Assembly (NCBI GenBank): GCA_009829735.1
Contig: CM020618.1
Span: 20,693,346-20,757,345, forward strand
Reading direction: 5' to 3'
Length of the DNA stretch: 64,000 nucleotides
From: Pyropia yezoensis
Lineage: Eukaryota; Rhodophyta; Bangiophyceae; Bangiales; Bangiaceae
Position 1 is the stretch's first letter. Every line of letters starts with the position of its first letter. Made by a program: the position numbers and the translations under genes. The notes under the pieces were generated by a model. It saw nothing but the letters and a program-made list of their open reading frames with translations. It was not told the DNA's origin and did not search any database. This document shows positions 41,805-51,639 of the stretch, piece by piece.

Positions 41805-42377
41805 GATAACGGGTGCGGAGTCCCCCGCGCCCACAAGCCGTCGACGGCTACGAACCGGTACGGTGGGATAACCGGGACGAGCCAGGGAAGCACGGGCACC
41901 CGCGCTTATGACCACAAACGGCCACGAGAAGCGCCACAAACACGCGGGTCGACCCACGCCCCACGGGGCTACGAACGCGCTCCACCCAGGCACCTGGGCG
42001 GGACGGGGCCACCCCCACACACGGGGTAAGCAAAGGGGGGTCACCCCCAACAGCCCCCACGCAACGCGGGCAGCCCCCGCTCCCCACTCAATCGTCCACA
42101 CGAGAGGGGCCCCCCTACCACCAGGCACCTGGTGGCGGATCCGCTTGCACCACCCCTCGGAAAGGGGGGTCGTGAACAAAAACCCGCATCGGGAAATTAA
42201 CGGTCCGGAAAACGGATCGTGTGTGTACCACACAAAGGGGGGCACCCCCCTCGGACAACCTCGAAAAGGGGTGTCTGTCGCGACGGGGCGCAAAGCCCCA
42301 CCCGACGGGTAAACAGTCACGCGACCCACTTACATTCGGTAACCCGAATGCAACTCGACCCGAGGACGGGCCGAATC

Positions 42378-42390
42378 TAAGGGGGGGATA
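42378..42390 (+). other. Polypurine tract of element 2
   Basis: TAAGGGGGGGATA lies directly against the 3' LTR start, the expected place for the plus-strand primer used in reverse transcription. Confidence 0.7.
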
Positions 42391-42753
42391 TGTAGCAATA
42401 TGGTTGTCCGTATTGTGACCCTAATATTAGGGGGGCTACTTCTAATCCTTAACTTTCAATTTGAGAGTCCGTACTGGTCACGGTATCTATAAGTTACGTA
42501 TGACCAGAGGGACTTGCATCTTGGGGTGGAGGGTAGTTAGTAGTGTCTCCGAGGGTTTATAACGAGGGGGCCGGTGGCGAATCCACCGCCGGCCAAGGTA
42601 GAACAACAAACCCCTCCCATTTGGGCTCCCATCTTGGTCCCGTGGCTTGCGCTCCAAGGACAGCAACCTTGGCCTCCCGGTGACGTTGGTGCCGATCCCC
42701 CTTGGTGAGTGTTCCCTGAGAGTGGACGTGCGACGGATTCCTATTGTGCTACA
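42391..42753 (+). repeat. 3' LTR of element 2 (363 bp)
   Basis: Starts TGTAGCA and ends TGCTACA, a perfect 7-bp terminal inverted repeat with TG...CA ends, and is preceded by a polypurine tract. It holds a TATA-like TTTATAACG near 42557 and a hairpin GGTGGCGAATCCACC near 42573. The LTR promoter would drive gag-pol; in this 3' copy it points into flanking DNA. Confidence 0.85.
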
Positions 42754-42879
42754 CCCTCCCCCCCCAAAAACTCGTCATCGCCGCCGCCACCGCCGCCGCG
42801 GCCATCGCCGTCGCCGCCGCCACCACTGCCGTCCCCCCCCTCCCCCCCCCAAACTCGCCGTCGTCGCCGCTGCTGCCGA

Positions 42880-43026
42880 CGTGGCCACCGCCGCCGACGT
42901 TGCCGCTGCTGCCGACGTCGCCGCCGCCGCCGACGTTGCCGCCGCCGCCGACGTTGCCGCCGCCGCCGACGTCGCCGCCGCCGCCGACGTCGCCGCCGCC
43001 GCCGACGTCGCCGCCGCCGCCGACGT

Positions 43027-43057
<31 letters not shown>

Positions 43058-43060
43058 ACT
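42880..43060. repeat. 15-bp minisatellite (GACGTCGCCGCCGCC)n
   Basis: About a dozen units of GACGT(T/C)GCCGCCGCC lie between flanking GCC and GTC trinucleotide runs (about 42775-43125). All reading frames are open through it, which explains the long repetitive ORFs on both strands. It starts about 130 bp beyond the LTR and is probably non-coding. Confidence 0.85.
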
Positions 43061-43329
43061 GCTGCTGCCGCCGCCGTCGTCGCCATCGTCGTCGTCGTCG
43101 TCACCGTCGTCACCGTCGTCGTCGCTGTGCAGCACCGGCCCGACCCCCCGTGTCGTGGCCTACCCCACCGCGTGTACCCCCCTCCCGCTGTCCCTCTTGA
43201 TGAGCACGCTGGCAGGGTTTCCCGAAAGGGACCCACCACTGCTCATGTGGGGCCCATTACACCGTGGCATACCGTCAAGGCACCTGATTGGCTCAGGCCT
43301 GTGGCCCAAAGGTTCTCGGAGGAATGAGA

Positions 43330-44266
43330 AAAGAGCGCTCCGTGTATCTTTCTTCTGCAGCCTACCATAGGTATCTGTTACGGCAACTAGAAACGAAAGT
43401 AGGGTAATTGGGCAGAACGGCGGGCTTTCCCAGTGAAAGCGACTTAGCGAAAATACCCTAGCCTTCGTGTTTAATCAACGTTTCAGACTTCATCGAGCCT
43501 GCTGCCGACCACTAGATGTCTATGTACACACCCGTCTCGTACCCTGTAGTGCGGCTGACAACCCCCTTGCGACTTGGTGGTTCACCTCCGACGTAAGAAA
43601 AATGCTGCACGCTGCCCGGGCACTTCATAGAACAGCACGATAGATATGTAAGAAAAATCTCGTACTATGACAGATCTGATGAACGATACTCTCTACTTTA
43701 TAACTTTTCCCTAGCCTTTCGTTTAGGGTACTCTTCAACATTGTTATTCCACCCCACGCCTAATTCTTCACACCCAATCACATCACAGAACTAACCGCAT
43801 CACCCAACACCATGGATGCCACCAATAAAATCGACACATAAAATTAGTACAGTTAACCAGAGTTTAACTTGGCGCTTTCCCGTCTTTATAATAAGTTTGT
43901 TTAAATAAAAGCTCAGTGAGCCCCACGCCTTGCTAAGGTGTGCAGCCTGGTTTTATTTACTCCAGCGCTTGCAAAGAAACGTGCAGCCCTGTGAGTGGCT
44001 GAGAACAAAATTGGGGCTTTTTCATGACCCCAATTTTCACCCCACGCCACAGAGGCCGTGATGGACGGTCGTGCGCGGCCAAGGTGACGCGGCCACCCGG
44101 ATCTTGCGCTTCAGTGTGTCCCCCCATTGTGCGTCTACCCCACCCGTTGCGTGACATTTCCACCCCTCCCCCCCCTCCACCACTCCGCCCGACTTCCTCC
44201 CTTCACCACTCCGTCTCCTCCCTCCTCCACTCTACATCCCCCCTCCTGTTTCTTAGACACTTCAAG
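43330..44266. other. AT-rich spacer
   Basis: About 0.9 kb of comparatively AT-rich sequence. It includes an imperfect repeat of TACCCTAGCC / TCCCTAGCC (43450 and 43710), a duplicated GTAAGAAAAAT (43596 and 43648) and a polyadenylation-like AATAAAAG (43904). CCAAT-containing sequence occurs near 43778 and 43820. No ORF. It may be the 5' flank of the degenerate element that follows. Confidence 0.45.
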
Positions 44267-44295
44267 ATGGGGGAGCAGAGTAGTGTTTCGCTAAG
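44267..44295 (+). other. Possible first exon of the degenerate gene
   Basis: An ATG after CTTCAAG opens MGEQSSVSL and meets a consensus donor AAG|GTGAGT at 44296. Acceptor-like CAG sites lie near 44604-44625, but none joins the downstream frame exactly. It is therefore a guess, or the splice frame is also broken. Confidence 0.3.
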
Positions 44296-44618
44296 GTGAG
44301 TGCTGCATCTCGTTGTTTGCTCTGATGATTCTCACTTTTTGCGGGTGGGTGCCCGTCTCCTTACTGGCAGGCGGTCGTGGGCGGAGTATTGCACCATTTT
44401 CTGGGCTGGTGCTGACTGGTGCGTTCGTTTCTTGCCCGTTCTTCTTGCTATTCTGTGTATGTAGCTTGACTGCGTCGGAGATAGTAAAGTCTTCCTCTGG
44501 CAAAGTGCTTGCATTCACTTGCTCCCCTTGCGGTGTACTGTTTTTGAAGCGAGGTTCGGCCCTCTAAGCTTGGCGAAAAGGCAACCAAGAAAACGCACCG
44601 ACAGCCACAGCCACCGCT

Positions 44619-47057
44619 GTGGCAGCACTCCGCGTCACCTACTGCAAACAAAGCCTGGGGTTTGACGGCAGTGGGCTGCCTATAGGGGTGTGCGAGAGAT
44701 GCTACCGCTCGGACAGGTGGCCCCCTCTCCCCGTACCCCCCTCCCCCGCAAGTTCTCGCACCTCCGCCGTAGGCTTGCCCACACCCCACCCTCGCCTCCC
44801 TCCCCGAGCCGTTCCCTGCCTACCGTGTCAACCTCCGTTTAAACCCCTGGAGGAGCGGGCGGCCACGTTTGAGCGCCTGCTTGCGCAGGCGCACGCGCGG
44901 GTCAGAGCCCTCAGGGAAGAGCTCGCCACCGCGCGTGCCGCGTCACCTCCCTCGTTGCCTCAGCAAAGTACCTTGGCGGTGGGCGAGAGCGGCAACAATG
45001 AGTCCCTTCCGGTTGCCGAATTTCTTCGGAAGTTACGTGCTGGGAATTATTGGAGCGAGGAGGATCAAGTGAGCCTGAAGTAAATCGCGGGCGCGGCACT
45101 ACTTTAGACAACTCCAAGCGAAATTCCTGTGGGGCACATCAACGGTCGCGGAGTGCACTACGTACAGGTGATAATCGCCCGAAAGAAGATGGTGACCAGG
45201 CGACAGGAGTACTAGCGCTTGTTGCAGGTCAAGCGGGTGCTCGCACTTGCTGGAGTGGACGTGAACTCTGTTTTCGAACGGTCGCCAAAGACACGGCGGC
45301 TGGACCCACCTGCTCGACTCTCCGTGGACCATCAGGTCGGGATGATTGCCGATAGTGGATTGAGCTCGTCGCAGTACAACAAGATCCGCTCCGGCTTTGG
45401 CGGCTCCAAGAGCGGTATGGCAAGCTTGCCCGCGCTACGCGCGAAGCGGCGCCGACTGGAAAACATGGGTTTAAAGGAAGTTGAGGTCAACCAGACTGGT
45501 GCCCACCTCGCCAAGCTTCGTGACGTGGTGCAGGAACGAGCAGCCGCACCGTGGGACTCTGGGGCCTTTGTTGAGCGGTTTGTTCTCGACAAGGAGTCCA
45601 AGCTGATTCCATAAACGGAAGACTTTGATATTCAAGAGCAGGACAAGACGAGCCCATGGGTCAAGGTCCATCCTCCTCAAGTGAAGGATATCCAAGTAAA
45701 GCTTGGACTGGACAAAGGCGAAGATCCAAGCTCGGTCAAGATCGTCGCGTCGGTCATCAACCACCGGCAGCCGAACAAGCTTGCCAACACCATTCCTGTC
45801 GCTGTCCGCCCGACCAGCAAAGACAACCACGAACAGGTCTCTGCTATGCTGAGAATCCACCTTCAGCATCTAGAGCTGCTTTCGCGGGAGGGCGTCACCT
45901 TTGGTGGCAGTCGGCGAGCCGTGCGTCTCTTCGTATCTGGCGAATACGACGCTCTGCGCACTTTGCATGGCCATCAGGGGCCAAGCGCGACGATTCCCTG
46001 TCTCTGGTGCCTCATCACAAGAGCTCCGAGTGCCCAAAACGCACGCCTGGATGCCAAGTACGGCACTTTCCAAGACGTCGACGGCACGAGGCACCCACGC
46101 TTAAACTCCCATCTTCTCGAAATGGAGACTGCCAACAATGGGCCGGGACCTCTGCCTCGCGACCTGCAAGTTTCAGAGCACAAGTCGATTGAACGGATAC
46201 CCCTGATGAGGGGGGACCTCCGCCAAGTGGTGCCTATTCCCCTTCACATCACTCTTGGAGGAAACAGGCGCTTTCTGCGCTTGTGTGCGGAGCTTGTCAT
46301 TATGTGCCTGTCCTAATCGCAAGCCAAGACGTACGCACTGGGGCTTGCAGAGACTTTGCAGCGGTCTGTCGGTGTTCGTCCGGCATCTTACCACGGAGGT
46401 GTCTTTGTCGGGAAGGATTGTCACATCATCTCGGCGAAGAGGGATGTTGTGACCAACACGTTGCTTGGAATCCTGCCACAAGCCGACTACGACGCAGTGA
46501 AGAAGGTATGGGAGCTGTGGGACAAGATTCGAGGCACTGAACCGAGCCGAGATGATCGGCATGGACGAGAGGAAGGCCTTCCGTTCGAACACGCGTTCTC
46601 TTGTGGCATAGTTGAAGAACAAGTATCCATGTTTCAGCATCTTCCCCAAGCTGCACAATCTTCGCTTCCATGCACCTGACTTTCTGGACCCGTTTGGCGG
46701 CATTGGACTGTACGGGGAGTAAGCCATTGAGGCATGGCATGGCCAGTACAACCAGAATGCGAACAAGTACACTGCTGAGACCGAACTTCAGTCCGCGGCC
46801 AAACTGGTGCGGACAAAGGCACTCGCACTCGAAGCTGGCGACTGACGCACAACTAATTCTCTCAAGAGGAAGTCCGCCAAGGCTGGTGCAAGGATGGCGA
46901 CCAAGGCAGGCGACAAGCGACCTCGAGAAAACAAGGATGGTCTGTTGCAAAGCGATGCGACCTTGGCGAGAAACATCGAGGATGGAAAGCAGTGGGCAGA
47001 GTCTATCTATGAGGAGGGCTTGCAGACTACCTCCGCATTTTTTAGGGGTCTCACGTA
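44619..47057 (+). pseudogene. Degenerate mobile-element-type gene
   Basis: Several ORFs in one frame form a single decayed gene. 44619-45068 has CxxC-type cysteines (YCKQSLGF ... VCERCYRSDRW) and a coiled coil. It is followed by a possible 159-nt intron (GTGAGC 45069 to TTGCAG 45227). 45228-45614 then ends in an in-frame TAA. 45681-46316 carries LDKGEDPSSVKIVASVIN, FVSGEYDALRTLHGHQGPS and IPCLWCL, and ends in another in-frame TAA. 46356-46560 continues in frame. The frame then shifts near 46545 and the C-terminal part (PKLHNLRFHAPDFLDPFGGI ... AIEAWHGQYNQNANKY) is in another frame. The DKG...K and SGEYDxL...PCLWCL blocks recall an uncharacterised transposon-linked family common in marine animals. 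That link is from memory and unverified. Confidence 0.55.
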
Positions 47058-47376
47058 GGTGTGTCGTTTATTTTGCGAATGAGGTCATTGAGTGCATGAA
47101 GGCAACGTTGTATGCAGACCGCCTCCTCCGACCTGGGCTCGCGCCTTCTGCCTTAATGCGAAGCGGCCCTACTGTCATGAGGCACAGCTCTCGAAGCATT
47201 CGAACCCTCGTCATCGTTAATGTATTCAAATGTAGGCGACTGCGACACGCGACTAATATTACTTACCGTGAACTACTATTGATATAGAACTTGATCTAAT
47301 TTCACTGCGAATTCTGCGCGCGCCGACTACAATCCCTTGCCCACCTCAGCTGCTCCCCCGCCTCTTGCGCTCATCT

Positions 47377-47840
47377 ATTGCTGTTCTCCCAATTTTGGCT
47401 GATCCGGACAAGAACAACACTGCATGAACAACTGTGTGAGCCAATCGCGTGCTGGCAGGTGAGGGCGACCCAATCGCGTGCTCTGGGGGCCCGATCGCCC
47501 TGAGCAGATGATTGGCTGCAGCCAAAGTGGGCCTCTTACCAATCGCTGATTAGTCGAAACACTGTTGTTCTCTCGGCTGAGATCGCCGAAGATTCCTCCC
47601 ACATCGTCTCGTTCCTCTCCGGAACAGTTGTCCAGCTTGTCTTCGTGTCTGTTCCACTCGGGTTCTCCCCTACGTGTGCTCGGAGTCCCGGAAAAGTCGC
47701 AGATCTTACTGTTTGCACAACAATGAAGGCCAATTCGGAGCTCTCATTGGTCAAAGACGCATCCTGTGAGGCATGTCATTGGTCAGTGGACTGTTGTTCT
47801 TGTTCTTGTCCGGATCGGCCAAAATTGGGAGAACTGCAAT
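47377..47840. mobile_element. Inverted-repeat unit with CCAAT motifs
   Basis: The left end 47377-47420 (ATTGCTGTTCTCCCAATTTT...) and the reverse complement of the right end (47791-47840) match over about 38 bp with two differences, through GATCCGGACAAGAAC. The roughly 460-bp unit holds six CCAAT/ATTGG motifs, including two copies of CCAATCGCGTGCT, and the palindrome TTGGCTGCAGCCAA. It has no coding capacity. It could be a MITE or the two ends of an internally deleted DNA transposon that carry its promoter. Confidence 0.65.
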
Positions 47841-47948
47841 ACGTCCGAGCCACTCATTTTATGTCTCCAGCGTCCTATGAACCTTCCATTCCCCCCACTC
47901 TGCCTAGTCCTCTTGCTTTCCAGCAAGGCTCAAGGTCGACGGTCAAAA

Positions 47949-47995
47949 ATGGCGGAGGCCACCAAGCCCGTCTCCTCCACCACTCGTCAGCAAAG
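47949..47995 (+). other. Possible short first exon
   Basis: An ATG shortly after the inverted-repeat unit opens MAEATKPVSSTTRQQ and ends at a consensus donor AAAG|GTGAGT. No continuing exon can be identified. The layout resembles that at 44267, so it may be the 5' end of a second, truncated copy. Confidence 0.25.
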
Positions 47996-49843
47996 GTGAG
48001 TAGTAAAGACAGCCCACGTGCACTTTCTGATCTCTTTTGTCACGCCTAGTGGTCCCCGCAGAGGCATACGTCGTGGGGTGCCGAGAGGTTTTATTTCGTG
48101 GTCTACACCTTTGGGCGTGCCGGGAACGCCGGCATGCGTTCCCTCGCCCGCCCAGCGCGCCGGTGCCCGCGGCTGGAGCGTGTGGGGGGGCCAGAGGGGG
48201 GGCGGCTGTCCTCGGTGGCCGGGCGGCCGCGACTCGCAGTCAGTACTACGCCAGTCTTCCGACCACCCGCCCACCAGCGGAGGCGAGCAGGCGGGTGGAC
48301 GGGCGGGCCGGCCGGCCAGCTGCCGGCTTGGGCCCGCCCGGCCCTCCAGGCCTCCCCCCTCATACCCGAGATGTAACCACGGCGTCCCAACGCCCCCCTC
48401 CCATCACGCCACCCGCTCCAGGGGCGAAGCCCTCTTCTCTGCCGACGGCGGCGGCCGCCACCACTAAAGGGGCACACCGCCTCCTTTGTCGGTACCCGCC
48501 CCCGCCACGCTGCCTGGCGAAGGGTAGGCGCCCTCCTCACGGCGGCGGCCACGGACGAGATACAATATAAGTTCCATTACCTGCAGCCGGCCGCGCGGGG
48601 TGGGGACACCCCTAGCCTAGCGCTCTTGGCGCGAAGACCCTTCCTCCGTCCCCACACCGTCGCCGACATGGCGGGGCGGGAAGGAGAGCGTGGTTACTCC
48701 TGCCTGCCATACGCGGGTGTGCCAGTTGGTACAGTTTAATACGGCCAGGTCCAGGGTTGTCGATGGGCCCGTCGGGTCGCCAACGACAGCCTGGCCGGCC
48801 ACTGGGCGTGAGCGTGTTCACGCCTCCCAATGAGGGTAAACAGCGTGCCACCGTGGAGGTAGGCAGGCAGATAAGAGAAGCAAAAAGAGAGAGAGGAGAG
48901 AGAGAGAGCGACAAGAAGGCGGCTGAGATGGCCGCCTACGGGCGTCAAGCCGGGAAGGTGGGTGGGGCGCGAGGGCAAACGAACGTGCCGGCCGACGACG
49001 GCCGGTGCGTGACCCCCCGCGCCTCGCCTCTTGAACACCGTCGGGCGGCCAGGTGGCCGCGCCGCGCCGGATACCCCAAGTAGCCCGTCCCCCCCCTCCG
49101 CCGGGGAGATCGGGATCCCACCCGCTAGGCGGACGCATAACGCCTTAAACCTCACAAACAAGACACAATAGGAGGGCGGCGAGGGGGCAGCCGACCGCAA
49201 GGGGGTGGGGCGGAGGCGCAGGGCCAGCGGCCTAAATTGTAGGGCGGGCCCATGCCACCGGTACCCCACCGCGATGAGGGCGTCTGCCCGAGACCGATCC
49301 CCCCCGCCCTCACAACCCAACCAACGCCGGAAAAGCAGTCACGCCCCCAGCTCCCCCCCTGCTACCGCTGCGGGCGCGTCCCCCTCCCAACCGTTCCATC
49401 CAAACAGTTTGCGCAGGGGGGGGGCGTGCCAAAGCTACCTATCGTCGTGGTTTTGTTTGAGGGGAGGTGCGCGGCTGCAGCAGACAGCAAGCAGTGAGGG
49501 CCAAAAGATAGAAAAAACGCTTGCGTCCTCGCAGCACCCTCGGAACAAACACTGCAGGGATTTGCTTTGACTTTGACTTCGCTGTTAATTGCGACGTTGC
49601 CCAGAAGAAGAAGAAGAAGAAAAAACCCTTTAGAAAACAGTCTGTCTCAGACCGGCCGTGCGGCTGTCGGTCGCTGCCCCCACCACAGATAAAGCTGTCC
49701 CTTGTGCGGCCTACCGACGCGGCACTCGCCGGAGTGCTCATTCGCCCCACGCTCCTCACCCCCCCCCCCCCCCTCACCCCCATCAGTCGAGGCCTCGGGG
49801 TCGATTGGGGTCTTGGCGGTCCGTCCCATAGGTAGTGTACGTA
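47996..49843. other. GC-rich region, no supported gene
   Basis: About 1.85 kb with open frames on both strands but no domain or consistent protein-like composition. It has a GA-rich stretch at 48880-48915, an AAG repeat at 49605-49622 and a C run at 49759-49772. Confidence 0.45.
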
Positions 49844-50567
49844 TCAACTCAATCTTGACGGCCGGTAGTAGGCGGGCCGCGGGGTGCGCGTCTCCCGATG
49901 CGCACACGTCGCGGCCGGCTTGTCCGTCGGCCGCGGCGCCGGCGTCGGCCGCGGCGCACGCGTTGCCGCCGGCTTGGCCGTCGGCCGGGGCGCGCGCGTC
50001 GGCCGCGGCGCGCGCGTCGTCACCGGCTGGTCCGTCGGCCGGAGAGAGCGGGTGGCCCGTGGCGGGCGCGTCGCCGCGGGCACCTCCCCGCCCTCTGTCG
50101 CCACCCCCAGCACACACTGCGCCAGCCGAGCGCCCGCATTCCCCGTCGGCTGCCCCCCGTCGTCGGTGGCGGCGTGGATGATCACCCCCCGCCCGCGCGC
50201 CGCGGCGGTGGTCGGCGCCGACGTGACCTGCCCCCTGAGCGTCGACACGCCCCCATGGCTGGCCGCCGGCAGGTTGCCCAGGTCCCCCGCGTGGCGCTCC
50301 CCCGCCGGGGGCAGCGCGTGGGGCACCCCCGCCGGGTTGAAGTGGCCGCCCGTGGCGGTGCCGTCGGCGGCAGAGACGTCCCCGAACTCGTGGACGTGCG
50401 ACCGAACGACCGCCTCGGCGGGGAGGCCCGTCACGACGGCAGAGGCGGACGTGGCGCACCGCGGTGGGGGTGAGCGTGACGGTGCCGCCCACCGACGAGC
50501 CCGACGACGACGACAGGGTGCACGTCAGGGGCACCGCACCGGGACACGAAGCCTTGACGGGCGCCAT
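49844..50567 (-). pseudogene. Cu/Zn superoxide dismutase with Pro/Thr-rich tail, frameshifted
   Basis: Cu/Zn SOD converts superoxide to oxygen and hydrogen peroxide. The main frame (50434 to 49844) contains HVHEFGD, GGHFNP, the zinc-loop PHALPPAGERHAGD, VIIHA and GNAGARL. The copper and zinc His/Asp ligands and the active-site Arg are therefore present. The normal first strand (VGGTVTLTPT) is in another frame beginning at ATG 50567, so one base is gained or lost near 50455-50470. The Cys normally in GDCS is Val, and the second disulphide Cys is shifted by one, so the conserved disulphide is probably absent. After the SOD fold comes a roughly 65-residue tail of RPTxxPAATRAP-like repeats, as in wall or surface proteins. 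A sequencing indel could make this a working gene. Confidence 0.8.
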
Positions 50568-50574
50568 GTAGCTA

Positions 50575-50693
50575 TAGTGCGTCCCGTAAAATGTGGACGT
50601 GCACGTGTCGTGATCATGTCAAATATCGGCCACTGGACCGATCAAACCCACTCTGCACGACCTGTGCACGTCCACTTTTTGCGGGACGCACAA
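50575..50693. mobile_element. 119-bp inverted-repeat element next to the SOD gene
   Basis: The 38-bp ends (50575-50612 and the reverse complement of 50656-50693) differ at about five positions and read T[A/T]GTGCGTCCCG. TA dinucleotides flank both sides, as expected for Tc1/mariner-type MITEs. A longer direct flank TAGCT (50569-50573 and 50694-50698) is also present, so the exact duplication is ambiguous. It has no coding capacity. It separates a signal-peptide-like sequence (about 50699-50816) from the SOD start. Confidence 0.75.
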
Positions 50694-50698
50694 TAGCT

Positions 50699-50816
50699 GC
50701 GAGGCGGCCGCCACGGGGGACGCGACGGCCACAGCCACCGCGGCGGCGGAGGCGGTGACCACACCCACCGTGTTGATACTGCTGTGCAGCAAGGAATACC
50801 AAAATATCTCGTTCAA
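50699..50816 (-). pseudogene. Signal-peptide-like sequence, probable original 5' end of SOD
   Basis: The minus strand encodes a hydrophobic Ala/Val stretch, INTVGVVTASAAAVAVAVA then SPVAAASQ, typical of a secretion signal, directly outside the inverted-repeat element. With the adjacent SOD and its wall-protein-like tail, this suggests a secreted SOD whose 5' part was interrupted by the insertion. It is too short to prove alone. Confidence 0.4.
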
Positions 50817-51639
50817 TCGTTGGCCCGCGTCCTGTCATGCGCAATGTGCATGCAAATAAGGGCATGGACACGTCAACGAGGCACTGAGCACTGTCACTTC
50901 CATAAAATCACATCCTATCACGCAAAGTCACATCCGAGAGATCCTCATGGAGTGTGCCTCTGAGGCCGATTTACCAAGTAGATCGGCGTCTGCCGAAGCG
51001 CAGGTCCAAGCCGCCTCCAGGCAATGTTCCAGTTGTCTGACAAGAAAACTGAGCACCCCATCGGAATGAGCAGCTCACGAGCTACTTATCCACCAGAGAG
51101 TGACACAAGGGCGCAACAACTGAAGGTGCAACACGCAACTCCAAAAAGGGGAGGTTCCGGTGCCATAGAGGGTCGCTCAGAGAGCCTTCTGAGAGCCCCA
51201 TGGGGTCTCCCCAGTGTGGATGCGGGCCCGCCCGCCACGGGCACCGCCAACGCCACCGCCCTTCTCTCTCCCCCAGAGGTACACGGGGCGACGCTGCGGT
51301 ACTCCGGGGCGACGCTGCGGTTGCGGGCACGCTACGGGACGGGACTGCAGCGGAAAAAGCACCCGCCCATCATCCGCGGCGGCGGGTGCAGCAGCTGCAC
51401 CGCCCCCCCCTCGCGGGACAAGCCCGCCGCTGCTAGCAGGTCGGCACCCAATCACGGGGGGGCGCAATCCTAGCCCTTGACCAGCGGATACGGACGGCTC
51501 GAGGTGCGGCCCCACGGAATACAACGGCGACTGCCCGGGCGGCCACGATGCGTCTGGACGCACGCGCGCACGCCGACCCCCGGCCGCGCTCCCACCCGTT
51601 CCGCACCCGCGGCGCGCAGGCCGCTCGTCGCGCCGGCGC
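50817..51639. other. Spacer between zinc-finger gene and SOD
   Basis: About 0.8 kb, including a 21-bp imperfect direct repeat GGGGCGACGCTGCGGT at 51285-51326. No gene is supported. It should hold the 3' end of the zinc-finger gene and the SOD promoter. Confidence 0.45.

Larger units (their letters stand above)
34149..42753 (+). mobile_element. Ty3/gypsy chromodomain retrotransposon 2 (5' end in gap)
   Basis: In order, this plus-strand element has the end of gag, a protease region with frameshifts, and an intact RT-RNaseH-integrase-chromodomain ORF. A 480-bp repeat-rich spacer, a long antisense ORF, a purine-rich tract and a 363-bp 3' LTR follow. It differs in sequence from element 1 throughout, so the two are separate families. 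With its 5' LTR it would exceed 9 kb. The sequence after the LTR begins CCCTC, the expected site for a 5-bp target duplication that cannot be checked because the other end is missing. Confidence 0.9.

Noticed and set aside
41805..42329. Upstream extension of the antisense retrotransposon ORF
   Set aside because: Sequence before ATG 41804 is rich in Trp/Arg/Pro/Gly with no organisation and looks like translated non-coding DNA. The ordered protein begins at MSYPQVLG.
42647..43327. Repetitive Ala-Asp-Val and Gly-Asp ORFs on both strands
   Set aside because: Produced by the 15-bp minisatellite and trinucleotide runs, open in every frame; no unique sequence.
44500..44575. tRNA-like GGTTCGGCC segment
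   Set aside because: No matching acceptor, D or anticodon stems could be built around it.
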